From NCBI GenBank assembly GCA_903838565.1, contig CAILZB010000001.1:1-38441 (forward strand): DNA of 38,441 nucleotides, given 5' to 3'. The notes under the pieces are model-generated. The model did no database searches, had not been told where the DNA came from, and saw nothing but the letters and a program-made list of their open reading frames with translations. The position numbers were made by a program, and so were the translations under genes. The stretch comes from an uncultured beta proteobacterium. Its GTDB lineage: Bacteria > Pseudomonadota > Gammaproteobacteria > Burkholderiales > Burkholderiaceae_C. Positions 31,371-38,441 of this stretch are shown in pieces (position 1 is the stretch's first letter; each line of letters begins with the position of its first letter).

Positions 31371-31793
31371 TTAATCCACCAACTCGGCCAGAGCCTTCGC
31401 ATAGCGGTTCGCATGCGAACGCTCGGCCTTGGCCAGGGTTTCGAACCAGTCGGCGATCTCGTCGTGACCTTCGTCGCGAGCAGTCTTGGCCATGCCCGGG
31501 TACATGTCGGTGTACTCGTGCGTTTCGCCAGCCACTGCTGCCTTCAGGTTGTCGCGGGTCGGGCCGATGGGCAGGCCCGTGGCCGGGTCGCCGCACTGTT
31601 CGAGCCATTCCAGATGGCCGTGCGCGTGGCCGGTCTCACCTTCAGCGGTGGAGCGGAACAGCGCTGCCACGTCGTTCTGGCCTTCGATGTCGGCCTTGTT
31701 TGCGAAATACAGGTAACGGCGATTGGCCTGGGACTCGCCTGCGAAGGCGGCCTTGAGGTTGTCTTCCGTCCTGGAGCCTTTGAGTGCTGCCAT
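31371..31793 (-). CDS. rubrerythrin family protein without rubredoxin domain
   Basis: Di-iron peroxidase-type protein of 140 residues (erythrin/sulerythrin-like). The ferritin-like four-helix bundle supplies the iron ligands E20 (AGESQANRRY), E53 and H56 (EGETGHAH), E90 with E93 (AGETHEY) and E124-H127 (AERSHANRY). The C-terminal rubredoxin-like CxxC domain of classical rubrerythrin is absent, so electrons must come from another protein; the adjacent iron-sulfur protein is the obvious candidate. Role: hydrogen peroxide detoxification, inferred. The ATG at 31793 has AGGAG 6 nt upstream. The leader contains GGCGG-N4-CCGCC (31835-31848) and the palindrome at 31819-31830. Confidence 0.9.
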   Translation of the reverse strand: MAALKGSRTEDNLKAAFAGESQANRRYLYFANKADIEGQNDVAALFRSTAEGETGHAHGHLEWLEQCGDPATGLPIGPTRDNLKAAVAGETHEYTDMYPGMAKTARDEGHDEIADWFETLAKAERSHANRYAKALAELVD

Positions 31794-31818
31794 GGAAATC
31801 TCCTGGTGAATAAAAAAA

Positions 31819-31830
31819 CAAACGCGTTTG
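31819..31830. promoter_or_regulatory. 12-bp palindrome in the rubrerythrin leader
   Basis: CAAACGCGTTTG is a perfect palindrome 26 bp before the rubrerythrin ATG, followed on the coding strand by TTTTTTTA. It resembles the half-site geometry of LacI/GalR-type operators, but could also be the stem of a weak attenuator with the neighbouring GGCGG-N4-CCGCC hairpin. Confidence 0.4.
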
Positions 31831-31989
31831 CCGTGGCGGTTGCCCGCCAAGGACAGACCGAAGATACCCCAAGAAGATGTCGCTGGTGATGAGGTCGATC
31901 AATCCCCGTCATTGCCAAGTCCTATCGATGCTTGTATTTCGATATCTTTTTTCTTGCGCTCCGCCGCGTCCCCTGGCTCGAGCCTGGGG

Positions 31990-32010
31990 GGCACCGGTAA
32001 AATCGGTGCC
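31990..32010 (+). promoter_or_regulatory. valS promoter region: -10 inside an inverted repeat
   Basis: GGCACCG-N7-CGGTGCC is a perfect 7-bp inverted repeat, and its centre holds TAAAAT (31998-32003), a good -10 hexamer for valS. Transcription would start near 32010 and give a leader of about 70 nt. No -35 consensus is evident. No ribosome binding site is obvious before the valS ATG. Confidence 0.4.
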
Positions 32011-32078
32011 GTCCTCTCCCCATGCTCCCGGACTGCGCCTCTTCGCGGGCGTTGTCCCCACTATCCCATTGGCTCCAA

Positions 32079-34976
32079 ATGACTGAAACCCCGCAACAGC
32101 CCGGACTGCAATCCCTGTCCAAATCGTTCGAACCGGCTGCGCTCGAAGCCCATTGGGGCCCCGAGTGGGAAGCGCGCGGCTACGGACAGGCGGGCTTTCG
32201 CGGCAGCAAGGCGCCCAAGGCGGGAGCGCCGGCCTTCTCCATCCAGCTGCCGCCGCCGAATGTGACGGGAACGCTGCACATGGGGCACGCGTTCAACCAG
32301 ACCATCATGGACAGCCTCACGCGCTACCACCGCATGCTGGGCGCCAACACCGCCTGGATCCCCGGCACCGATCACGCCGGCATCGCGACGCAGATCGTGG
32401 TCGAGCGCCAGCTGCAGGCACAAGGCATCAGCCGCCACGACATGGGCCCCACGCCGGCGCAGGCGCGCAAGAACTTCGTCGCCAAGGTGTGGGAGTGGAA
32501 GGAGAAGAGCGGCAACACCATCACCACGCAGATGCGCCGCATGGGCGACTCCGTGGACTGGAGCCGCGAATACTTCACCATGGACGACAAGCTCTCCAAG
32601 ACCGTGACCGAGACCTTTGTGCGGCTGTACGAGCAGGGCCTGATCTACCGGGGCAAGCGCCTGGTGAACTGGGACCCGGTGCTGCAAAGCGCGGTGAGCG
32701 ATCTGGAAGTGGAAAGCGCCGAGGAAGACGGCCACATGTGGCACATCGCCTATCCGTTGGCCGACGGCTCGGGCTCGTTGACGGTCGCGACCACGCGGCC
32801 TGAGACCATGCTGGGCGACGTGGCCGTGATGGTGCACCCCGAGGACGAGCGCTATGCGCACCTGATCGGCCAGCAGGTCACGCTGCCGCTGTGCGGCCGC
32901 AACATCCCCGTGATCGCCGATGACTACGTGGACAAGGCCTTCGGCACCGGCGTGGTCAAGGTCACGCCAGCGCACGACCAGAACGATTACGCCGTGGGTC
33001 AACGGCATCAACTGCCGATCATCGGCGTGCTCACGCTGGACGCCAAGATCAACGAGCTGGCGCCCGAGCCCTACCGCGGTCTGGACCGCTTTGTCGCGCG
33101 CAAGAAGGTGGTGGCCGACCTCGACGCGTTGGGGCTGCTGGTCGAGGTGAAGAAACACAAGCTCATGGTGCCGCGCTGCGCCCGCACCGGCCAGGTGATC
33201 GAACCGATGCTCACCGACCAATGGTTCGTGGCCATGAGCAAGGTGAGTGAGTCCGACCCCACGGGCAAGAGCATCGCGCAAAAAGCCATCGACGCCGTGC
33301 AGTCGGGCGAGGTGAAGTTCGTTCCCGAGAACTGGGTCAACACCTACAACCAGTGGATGAACAACATCCAGGACTGGTGTATCAGCCGCCAGCTCTGGTG
33401 GGGACACCAGATTCCGGCCTGGTACGGCACAAGCGGTGAACTGTTCGTGGCGCGCAGCGAAGACGAGGCGCGTGCCAAGGCCACAGTTGCAGGCTACGCC
33501 GGCGCATTGAGGCGCGACGACGACGTGCTCGACACCTGGTACTCGTCAGCCCTGGTCCCCTTTTCCACCATGGGCTGGCCAGAGAAGACAGAAGACTACG
33601 ACCTCTATCTGCCGTCGAGCGTGCTGGTCACGGGCTACGACATCATCTTCTTCTGGGTCGCCCGCATGATCATGATGACCACGCACTTCACCGGTCGCGT
33701 GCCGTTCAAGCATGTCTACATCCACGGCCTGGTGCGCGACGCACAGGGCCACAAGATGAGCAAGAGCGAAGGCAATGTGCTCGACCCGGTCGACCTGATC
33801 GACGGCATCGCGTTGGCACCTTTGCTGGACAAGCGCTGCGAAGGATTGCGCAAGCCAGAGACCGCGCCGCAGGTGCGCAAGAACACGCAAAAGGAATTCC
33901 CCGAAGGCATACCGGCCTTTGGCGCCGACGCGCTGCGCTTCACCTTTGCCTCGCTGGCATCGCTGGGGCGCAGCATCAACTTCGACGCCAAGCGCTGCGA
34001 GGGCTATCGCAACTTCTGCAACAAGCTGTGGAACGCCACGCGCTTTGTGCTGATGAACTGCGAAGGCCAGGACTGCGGCTTGCTGGAACACACAGCGGAT
34101 CAGTGCGACACGGGCAGTTATCTGGAGTTCAGCGCAGCGGACCGCTGGATCGTCTCGCTGCTGCAAAGGACTGAAGGGCTGGTGGCCCAGAGTTTTTCCG
34201 ACTACCGCCTGGACAACGTCGCAAACACCATCTACCAGTTCATCTGGGACGAGTTCTGCGACTGGTACCTGGAAATCGCCAAGGTGCAGATCAACACCGG
34301 CAACGCAGCGCAACAGCGCGCCACACGCCGCACGCTGATCCGCACGCTGGAAACCATTCAGCGGCTGGCGCATCCCATCATCCCCTTCATCACCGAAGAA
34401 CTGTGGCAGAAGGTGGCTCCGGTTGCCGGGCGTGCGGGCGAATCCGTCGCGATCGCTGCCTATCCGCTGTGCCAGCCCGAGCGCATCGACGAAGACGCCA
34501 TCGCTCATGTGGCCAAGCTCAAGGCACTGGTCGACGCCTGCCGCAACCTGCGCGGCGAAATGAACGTTTCTCCCGCCACACGGCTGCCGCTGTTTGTATT
34601 GGCCTCCACGCCCGAGGAAATGGCGTTCATGCAGAGTTCTGCGCCGGTATTGCAGGCGTTGGCCAAGTTGAACGAGGTCAAACTGTTCAGCGACGAAGCC
34701 GAATGGGCAACAGCAGCGCAGTCCGCACCCGTGGCCGTGGTGGGTCAGGCGCGCATCTGCCTGCACATGGAGATTGACGTCGCTGCTGAAAAACTGCGCC
34801 TGGGCAAGGAAGTGACACGCCTGGAAGACCAGATCACCAAAGCCGAGACCAAGCTAAGCAACGAAGCCTTTGTTGCCAAGGCGCCAGCCGCTGTCCTGGA
34901 GCAAGAGCGTAAACGGATGAACGAGTTCAGCGCGACGCTGAACAAGGTACGCGAGCAACTGGCGCGCCTGGCATAG
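32079..34976 (+). CDS. valS: valine-tRNA ligase
   Basis: Class I aminoacyl-tRNA synthetase of 965 residues. The HIGH motif is HMGH in [17 protein letters not shown] (about residues 60-76), the connective editing domain covers about 195-350 ([35 protein letters not shown]), and KMSKS is in [20 protein letters not shown] (near residue 565). The anticodon-binding helical domain is at about 690-850, and the C-terminal coiled coil typical of ValRS ([20 protein letters not shown]) at about 905-963 is complete. The ATG at 32079 is chosen because the protein begins as homologues do ([20 protein letters not shown]); upstream codons are leader sequence. Confidence 0.96.
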   Translation: MTETPQQPGLQSLSKSFEPAALEAHWGPEWEARGYGQAGFRGSKAPKAGAPAFSIQLPPPNVTGTLHMGHAFNQTIMDSLTRYHRMLGANTAWIPGTDHAGIATQIVVERQLQAQGISRHDMGPTPAQARKNFVAKVWEWKEKSGNTITTQMRRMGDSVDWSREYFTMDDKLSKTVTETFVRLYEQGLIYRGKRLVNWDPVLQSAVSDLEVESAEEDGHMWHIAYPLADGSGSLTVATTRPETMLGDVAVMVHPEDERYAHLIGQQVTLPLCGRNIPVIADDYVDKAFGTGVVKVTPAHDQNDYAVGQRHQLPIIGVLTLDAKINELAPEPYRGLDRFVARKKVVADLDALGLLVEVKKHKLMVPRCARTGQVIEPMLTDQWFVAMSKVSESDPTGKSIAQKAIDAVQSGEVKFVPENWVNTYNQWMNNIQDWCISRQLWWGHQIPAWYGTSGELFVARSEDEARAKATVAGYAGALRRDDDVLDTWYSSALVPFSTMGWPEKTEDYDLYLPSSVLVTGYDIIFFWVARMIMMTTHFTGRVPFKHVYIHGLVRDAQGHKMSKSEGNVLDPVDLIDGIALAPLLDKRCEGLRKPETAPQVRKNTQKEFPEGIPAFGADALRFTFASLASLGRSINFDAKRCEGYRNFCNKLWNATRFVLMNCEGQDCGLLEHTADQCDTGSYLEFSAADRWIVSLLQRTEGLVAQSFSDYRLDNVANTIYQFIWDEFCDWYLEIAKVQINTGNAAQQRATRRTLIRTLETIQRLAHPIIPFITEELWQKVAPVAGRAGESVAIAAYPLCQPERIDEDAIAHVAKLKALVDACRNLRGEMNVSPATRLPLFVLASTPEEMAFMQSSAPVLQALAKLNEVKLFSDEAEWATAAQSAPVAVVGQARICLHMEIDVAAEKLRLGKEVTRLEDQITKAETKLSNEAFVAKAPAAVLEQERKRMNEFSATLNKVREQLARLA

Positions 34977-35193
34977 AAGCGTGAAAGGATGAACTTTCAT
35001 GACTCGGAGCGTTTCGCGGGCGAAGCATGAAAGTCAGAGGCTCAGCACTTCACGGTCAAGCAGCAGACATGGGGTGAGTACCAAAGCGAGGTAAAGGAGG
35101 AGCGCAGGGCACCGCCCGCTGCGGGGGACACGAGCGGCGGTGCTTACCCCATGTCCGCTGCGGGCGCACGCTACAAACGCCACCCCGAACGTT
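34977..35193. repeat. structured valS-tusA intergenic region with long inverted repeats
   Basis: ACTTTCATG (34993-35001) and CATGAAAGT (35026-35034) are exact inverted copies. GACATGGGGTGAGTACC (35066-35082) and GGTGCTTACCCCATGTC (35139-35155) match as inverted repeats at 15 of 17 positions, and inside them GCACCGC and CGGTGC arms (about 35110-35143) form a second stem that shares bases with the outer one. No gene is seen. It may be a mobile intergenic repeat or the convergent terminator of valS and tusA. Confidence 0.5.
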
Positions 35194-35421
35194 TTAGCGC
35201 CGACGCAGCACGTGGATGTAGTCCGCGCCCACGGTCTGTTGTTCCAGCAGTTCGTTGCCGGTCTGGCGCGCAAAGGCCTGGAAGTCGCGCAGTGAGCCCG
35301 CGTCCGTGCACACGACCTTGAGCACCTGACCGCTCTGAATTTCGGCCAGTGCCTTTTTCGCCTTGAGGATGGGCAGCGGGCAGTTCAGGCCGCGGGCGTC
35401 AATTTCCTTGTCGATGTTCAT
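35194..35421 (-). CDS. TusA/SirA-family sulfur carrier
   Basis: Small sulfurtransferase of 75 residues that passes persulfide sulfur, in E. coli TusA for 2-thiolation of tRNA uridine 34, in other systems for molybdenum cofactor or sulfur oxidation. The family signature is complete: EIDARGLNCPLPILKAKKAL with the acceptor Cys at residue 14, then GQVLKVVCTDAGSLRDFQAF. No dsr, tusBCDE or other sulfur gene is adjacent, so which pathway it serves is open. A minus-strand TAAAAT (35451-35446) is a plausible -10. It diverges from the transglutaminase gene. Confidence 0.92.
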   Translation of the reverse strand: MNIDKEIDARGLNCPLPILKAKKALAEIQSGQVLKVVCTDAGSLRDFQAFARQTGNELLEQQTVGADYIHVLRRR

Positions 35422-35492
35422 TGAGTGTTCCAGGGGGATGTTTGAATTTTACGCAGACTGCACCACCAGCGTCACATCGAGCGTCAACTTGC

Positions 35493-35498
35493 TAGTAT
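35493..35498 (+). promoter_or_regulatory. -10 element placed for a leaderless mRNA (transglutaminase-like gene)
   Basis: TAGTAT ends 6 nt before the ATG at 35505 (spacer CGGCCC). No Shine-Dalgarno sequence is present. Confidence 0.5.
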
Positions 35499-35504
35499 CG
35501 GCCC

Positions 35505-36374
35505 ATGCGCATCCATCTGCACCACGTCACTCACTACCAGTACGACCGCACGGTCACGCTGGGCCCGCAGCTCGTGCGCCTGCATCCCACGCCGCATTGC
35601 CGTGCACGCATCGCGTCCTACGCGCTCACGGTGCAGCCGCCATCGCACTTCATCAACTGGCAGCAGGATCCGCTGGGAAATCACCTGGCGCGCCTGGTTT
35701 TTTCGCAGCCCATGTCGGCGTTCAGTCTCACGGTGGACATGGATGTGGAACTCGCTGTCAGCAACCCCTTCGATTTCTTCCTGGACCCGTCGGCAGACCA
35801 CTTTCCCTTCGCCTACAGCGCGCGCGACGCCATGGCTCTGGCGCCCTACCTGGCCTGCGCCAGCGACGACGACACGGCTGCGCGGCTGCGCGCCTACCTG
35901 CAAAAGTTTGGCAGTGAGCAGCGACGCACGCTCGATTTTCTGGTGGCGCTGAACCAGCGGGTGCAGCAAGACATCCGCTACCAGGTGCGGTTTGAACCCG
36001 GCGTGCAGACGCCGCTTCAGACGCTGCAACGCAACAGCGGCTCCTGTCGCGATTCGGCTTGGCTGCTGGTGCAGTTGCTGCGCTTGAGCGGCTTGGCAGC
36101 GCGCTTTGTTTCGGGCTATCTGATCGACATCGACCCCAGCCTCAGCGCAGCCCATCCGCCGCTGGACACCTCGCAGCTGCACGCCTGGTGCGAGGTCTAT
36201 CTGCCGGGCGCGGGCTGGATCGGGCTGGATGCCACCTCGGGGCTGCTCACGGGCATGGGCCACATACCGCTGGCCTGCGCGCTCGAGCCGGCGGATGCCG
36301 CGCCGGTGGAAGGTGTTTCGGATCGGGCCGAGGTGCAGTTCAGCCACCGCATCGACCTGACGCTGGCGAGTTGA
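35505..36374 (+). CDS. transglutaminase-like family protein
   Basis: A 289-residue cytosolic protein with the bacterial transglutaminase-like N-terminal domain (MRIHLHHVTHYQYDRTVTLG then PQLVRLHPTPHCRARI) and a transglutaminase/protease core. The catalytic triad is visible: C181 (NSGSCRDSAWLLV), H226 (QLHAWCEVYLPGAGW) and D242 (GLDATSGLL). Many relatives are encoded beside DUF403 and circularly permuted ATP-grasp proteins in a conserved peptide-related cluster; none is here, so this is a solitary copy. There is no signal peptide. Activity on proteins or peptides is inferred from the triad only. Confidence 0.87.
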   Translation: MRIHLHHVTHYQYDRTVTLGPQLVRLHPTPHCRARIASYALTVQPPSHFINWQQDPLGNHLARLVFSQPMSAFSLTVDMDVELAVSNPFDFFLDPSADHFPFAYSARDAMALAPYLACASDDDTAARLRAYLQKFGSEQRRTLDFLVALNQRVQQDIRYQVRFEPGVQTPLQTLQRNSGSCRDSAWLLVQLLRLSGLAARFVSGYLIDIDPSLSAAHPPLDTSQLHAWCEVYLPGAGWIGLDATSGLLTGMGHIPLACALEPADAAPVEGVSDRAEVQFSHRIDLTLAS

Positions 36375-36425
36375 CGCAGCGCCGTCTGCAGCGAAACCGC
36401 CGGGCCGGGCTTCCACCCTGGCGTG

Positions 36426-36872
36426 TCAGGCCCAGCCGAAATGGGCGCGCACCGCGGCCGCGGTGGCATTGATGGGCGCGATGCCGGCCTGAATGAACTG
36501 CTGCAAATTTTGCGCGCGCACGCCGCCGGTGTTCTGCCCGAGAACGGCAATGGATCGAATGCGCCAACCGGCGGCTTTCAATTGATTCAGGTAACTCGGT
36601 GCGTCCGGGAACAGCATCGGCTCACGTGCGTGGGCCGATGGCGAAAGACAGCACAGCACGGCCTGGCAGCGCTTGCCCGCGACTTCAGCGATGAAGTCCT
36701 CGGGCCTTGTCCTGGTTTCCTGCAACGCTCCCACGCGGGCGTATAGGCGCAGCGGAGCCTTCGTGCCAGGCACTGCGATGTCGCGCAGGTTGCGGTTGAA
36801 GCAGCCCGTCAGGCTGCGCACGACGGATGCCTTGCGTGTGTTCGGGTTGCCGATGATGATGTAGGCGTCCAT
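36426..36872 (-). CDS. small protein with a degenerate P-loop, downstream of a chemoreceptor
   Basis: A 148-residue protein beginning MDAYIIIGNPNTRKASVVRS. The strand-loop-helix start is that of a P-loop NTPase, but the Walker A pattern GxxxxGK[ST] is altered to GNPNTRKAS (R for G and A for S/T at key positions), so nucleotide binding is doubtful. Later AEVAGKRCQAVLCCLSPSA resembles a second beta strand and AAGWRIRSIAVLGQNTGG a third, consistent with a Rossmann-like core. I do not recognise a named family. The ATG at 36872 is 11 bp after the chemoreceptor stop, so the two are an operon, and a role tied to the receptor is plausible. Its end is convergent with the transglutaminase-like gene, 51 bp away. 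Confidence 0.65.
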   Translation of the reverse strand: MDAYIIIGNPNTRKASVVRSLTGCFNRNLRDIAVPGTKAPLRLYARVGALQETRTRPEDFIAEVAGKRCQAVLCCLSPSAHAREPMLFPDAPSYLNQLKAAGWRIRSIAVLGQNTGGVRAQNLQQFIQAGIAPINATAAAVRAHFGWA

Positions 36873-36883
36873 GGTTGGTGTCG

Positions 36884-38257
36884 TCAACTCTGGTAGACGC
36901 CGCAACCGACGATCAGATCTTCATGGCGTTCGAGATACATGGACTTGTCTTCCATCTGCTTGGAGATCGGATTGAGGAACTTGTAATCCTGCCAGCCGCG
37001 GCCCTGGTTCTGGATGATCGCAATGCGCTCGCGCACGAACAGGTTGCCCGCGCCATCCTTGGCGTCGATCATCTCCTTGCCGACATTGGACGCGTTGGCG
37101 CCGTGGGCAAGGTTCTTGCCGCGCATGTCATAGACCACCACATACAGGTCGCGGTCGCAGAACGGCCCCAGCTTGTTGCAGATGTCGGCAAACGCCTCCT
37201 CGCGCCCGTTCTCCCTCAATGCGACGATCGCACACCGGACCATCTCGAGCGCCTCGTCTCTGGAGCCGTTGCCAGCGGTCTTGATCTTGAAGATGCCAAC
37301 GATGTTGTTGAGTTCGGTGGTCTGGACCTTCAATGAATCGGCGGCCCCGGCGGCCTGCTTGACCAAGGCGGCATTCTGTTGCGTTCCCTGGTCCATCTGC
37401 GTGATCGCCTGATTGACCAACTCAATCCCGCTGCGCTGCTCGAGACTGGCGGTGGTGATCTCGCCGATGATGTCGTTCACGCGCTGGATGCTGTTGACCA
37501 CCTCCTGCATCGTGGCGCCAGCCTGAGCGACCTGTGCGCTGCCGTCCTGCACATTCTTGAAGGAGGCGTCGATCAGCGTCTTGATCTCGCGCGCCGCGGT
37601 GGAACTGCGCTGCGCCAGACTGCGCACTTCGGTGGCAACGACGGCAAAGCCGCGACCCTGCTCACCCGCGCGAGCCGCCTCGACCGCGGCATTGAGCGCC
37701 AGGATATTGGTTTGAAAGGCGATGCCGTCGATCACGCTGATGATGTCAACGATCCTTTTTGACGACTGGTTGATGGAATCCATGGTGTGCACGACGCTGG
37801 CCACGGCATCGCCCCCTTTGACCGCGACCGCCGCGGCGTTGCCTGCCAGGCGAACGGCTTGACTGGCGTTGTCGGCATTGCCCCGAACCGTCGAGGTCAT
37901 CTGTTCCATGGAAGAGGCCGTCTTTTCCAGCGCGGCCGATTGCCGCTCGGTGCGCAGGGCCAGATCGTGGTTGCCGGCGGCGATGTCGCTGGTGGCAGAA
38001 GCCAGGGTTTCTGTGCCGTTGCGAATATTCCAGACGACATTGGCCAAGCCCTGGCCAATGCTGTTGATCGCCTTCAACACCTGGCCGATTTCATCCTGGC
38101 GCGACGTCTCGATGCGTGTGGTCAGGTCCCCTGCGGCCAGCTGGCTGGCGGCGCGTCTGGCCATCTTCAGGGGCTCACTGACGGAGCGGCGAAAGAGCGC
38201 GTACTGGATGACCGCAAGCGTCAGCAAGGCCGTCAGAGTCGCCATGGCGGTGCCCAT
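36884..38257 (-). CDS. methyl-accepting chemotaxis protein with C-terminal Cache domain and no periplasmic sensor
   Basis: Chemoreceptor-type signalling protein, 457 residues from the ATG at 38257. Order of parts: one membrane helix at the N-terminus ([22 protein letters not shown]), a HAMP domain ([23 protein letters not shown]), a cytoplasmic signalling region whose hairpin tip reads [20 protein letters not shown], then, after about residue 330, a single Cache-type (sCache_2-like) module ([44 protein letters not shown]). The usual N-terminal helix plus periplasmic ligand domain is missing. The frame is open to 38410 but the extra codons include a tandem duplication and a likely promoter, and no start there has a good ribosome binding site, so the start is uncertain (TTG at 38299 is an alternative). 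It is followed by the degenerate P-loop gene. Confidence 0.82.
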   Translation of the reverse strand: MGTAMATLTALLTLAVIQYALFRRSVSEPLKMARRAASQLAAGDLTTRIETSRQDEIGQVLKAINSIGQGLANVVWNIRNGTETLASATSDIAAGNHDLALRTERQSAALEKTASSMEQMTSTVRGNADNASQAVRLAGNAAAVAVKGGDAVASVVHTMDSINQSSKRIVDIISVIDGIAFQTNILALNAAVEAARAGEQGRGFAVVATEVRSLAQRSSTAAREIKTLIDASFKNVQDGSAQVAQAGATMQEVVNSIQRVNDIIGEITTASLEQRSGIELVNQAITQMDQGTQQNAALVKQAAGAADSLKVQTTELNNIVGIFKIKTAGNGSRDEALEMVRCAIVALRENGREEAFADICNKLGPFCDRDLYVVVYDMRGKNLAHGANASNVGKEMIDAKDGAGNLFVRERIAIIQNQGRGWQDYKFLNPISKQMEDKSMYLERHEDLIVGCGVYQS

Positions 38258-38305
38258 GCCGAACGAGGAAAAGTCGCCTATTGCGACGAACAGCCCCAAG
38301 TGCGT

Positions 38306-38346
38306 ATTCCGGCGATCGTGACCACCGATTCCGGTCGATCGTGACC
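38306..38346. repeat. imperfect 22-23 bp tandem duplication at the chemoreceptor 5' end
   Basis: ATTCCGGCGATCGTGACC (from 38306) is repeated as ATTCCGGTCGATCGTGACC (from 38328). The copies differ by one inserted T, so the duplication is not a multiple of three in net effect. It lies just upstream of the receptor's membrane helix. Confidence 0.7.
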
Positions 38347-38349
38347 GGT

Positions 38350-38385
38350 TGCGCAGCGTGCAAGAGTTGCGCTGCGCAGATTGTA
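38350..38385 (-). promoter_or_regulatory. candidate promoter and hairpin upstream of the chemoreceptor
   Basis: On the minus strand TACAAT (38385-38380) is a near-consensus -10; transcription would start near 38373. Immediately inside the transcript TGCGCAGCG-N11-CGCTGCGCA (38350-38378) is a perfect 9-bp inverted repeat, either a 5' hairpin or an operator. If used, this promoter leaves no room for a normal N-terminal sensor domain. Confidence 0.4.
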
Positions 38386-38441
38386 TGGTGGGAGTTGCGC
38401 ACGGCTTCAAATCATGCCCGCTCAGGATGTTTTGGCTTCCC

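Noticed and set aside
32022..32078. Upstream extension of valS by 19 codons
   Set aside because: The extra residues do not resemble ValRS N-termini and overlap the probable leader; ATG at 32079 preferred.
1..38441. tRNA, rRNA, CRISPR arrays, integrases or intact insertion sequences
   Set aside because: Read for on both strands; nothing with the needed structure or sequence was found.

Overview
The window is a stretch of a high-GC chromosome from a betaproteobacterium, most likely of the order Burkholderiales and Comamonadaceae-like. The reasons are the gene families present (the DUF3348/DUF802/OmpA/DUF2894 set, a long TrpRS with a C-terminal extension, the rubrerythrin/Fe-S/DUF3501 set) and gene order. 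This is inference from recognised families; no taxonomic marker such as rRNA lies in the window. I saw no tRNA, rRNA or CRISPR array.

Layout. 0.3-1.6 kb: a Sel1-repeat protein diverges from a type IV pilin gene that has a near-consensus sigma-54 promoter, an upstream 24-bp palindrome and a terminator. 1.9-6.6 kb: a housekeeping block (PHP-domain phosphatase/RNase AM, EamA transporter, YciO-like protein, site-2 protease homologue, trpS), with a small membrane protein gene antisense to the trpS end. 6.8-8.6 kb: a canonical cyclic-di-GMP-I riboswitch leads a lipoprotein with two DUF1566 domains. 8.8-13.0 kb: four translationally coupled genes encode a MotA/ExbB-like channel protein with a very long helical tail, a MotB/OmpA-like partner, and two flanking unknowns (DUF3348, DUF2894). 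The central pair has the layout of the ZorA/ZorB motor of Zorya defence, but no known Zorya effector is present; this is the best candidate for an undescribed system.

13.0-19.7 kb looks like an accessory segment: a HicB antitoxin remnant, an RND efflux pair, a possible group II intron fragment, a DUF1648 membrane protein and a tiny Cys-rich secreted peptide. 19.7-29.2 kb returns to conserved genes (trhP, VOC protein, VTT membrane protein, yebC, dinB, dienoyl-CoA isomerase-like crotonase, queF, yaaA) but includes a complete, solitary contractile-tail sheath gene with no other tail genes around it. 29.3-31.8 kb is a rubrerythrin / two-CCG iron-sulfur protein / DUF3501 operon with striking inverted repeats. 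32.1-38.4 kb holds valS, tusA, a transglutaminase-like protein, and a chemoreceptor lacking a periplasmic sensor but carrying a C-terminal cytoplasmic Cache domain, followed by a small protein with a degenerate P-loop.

A recurrent signal runs across the window: at six genes a -10-like hexamer ends exactly 6 nt before the start codon, which predicts leaderless mRNAs.
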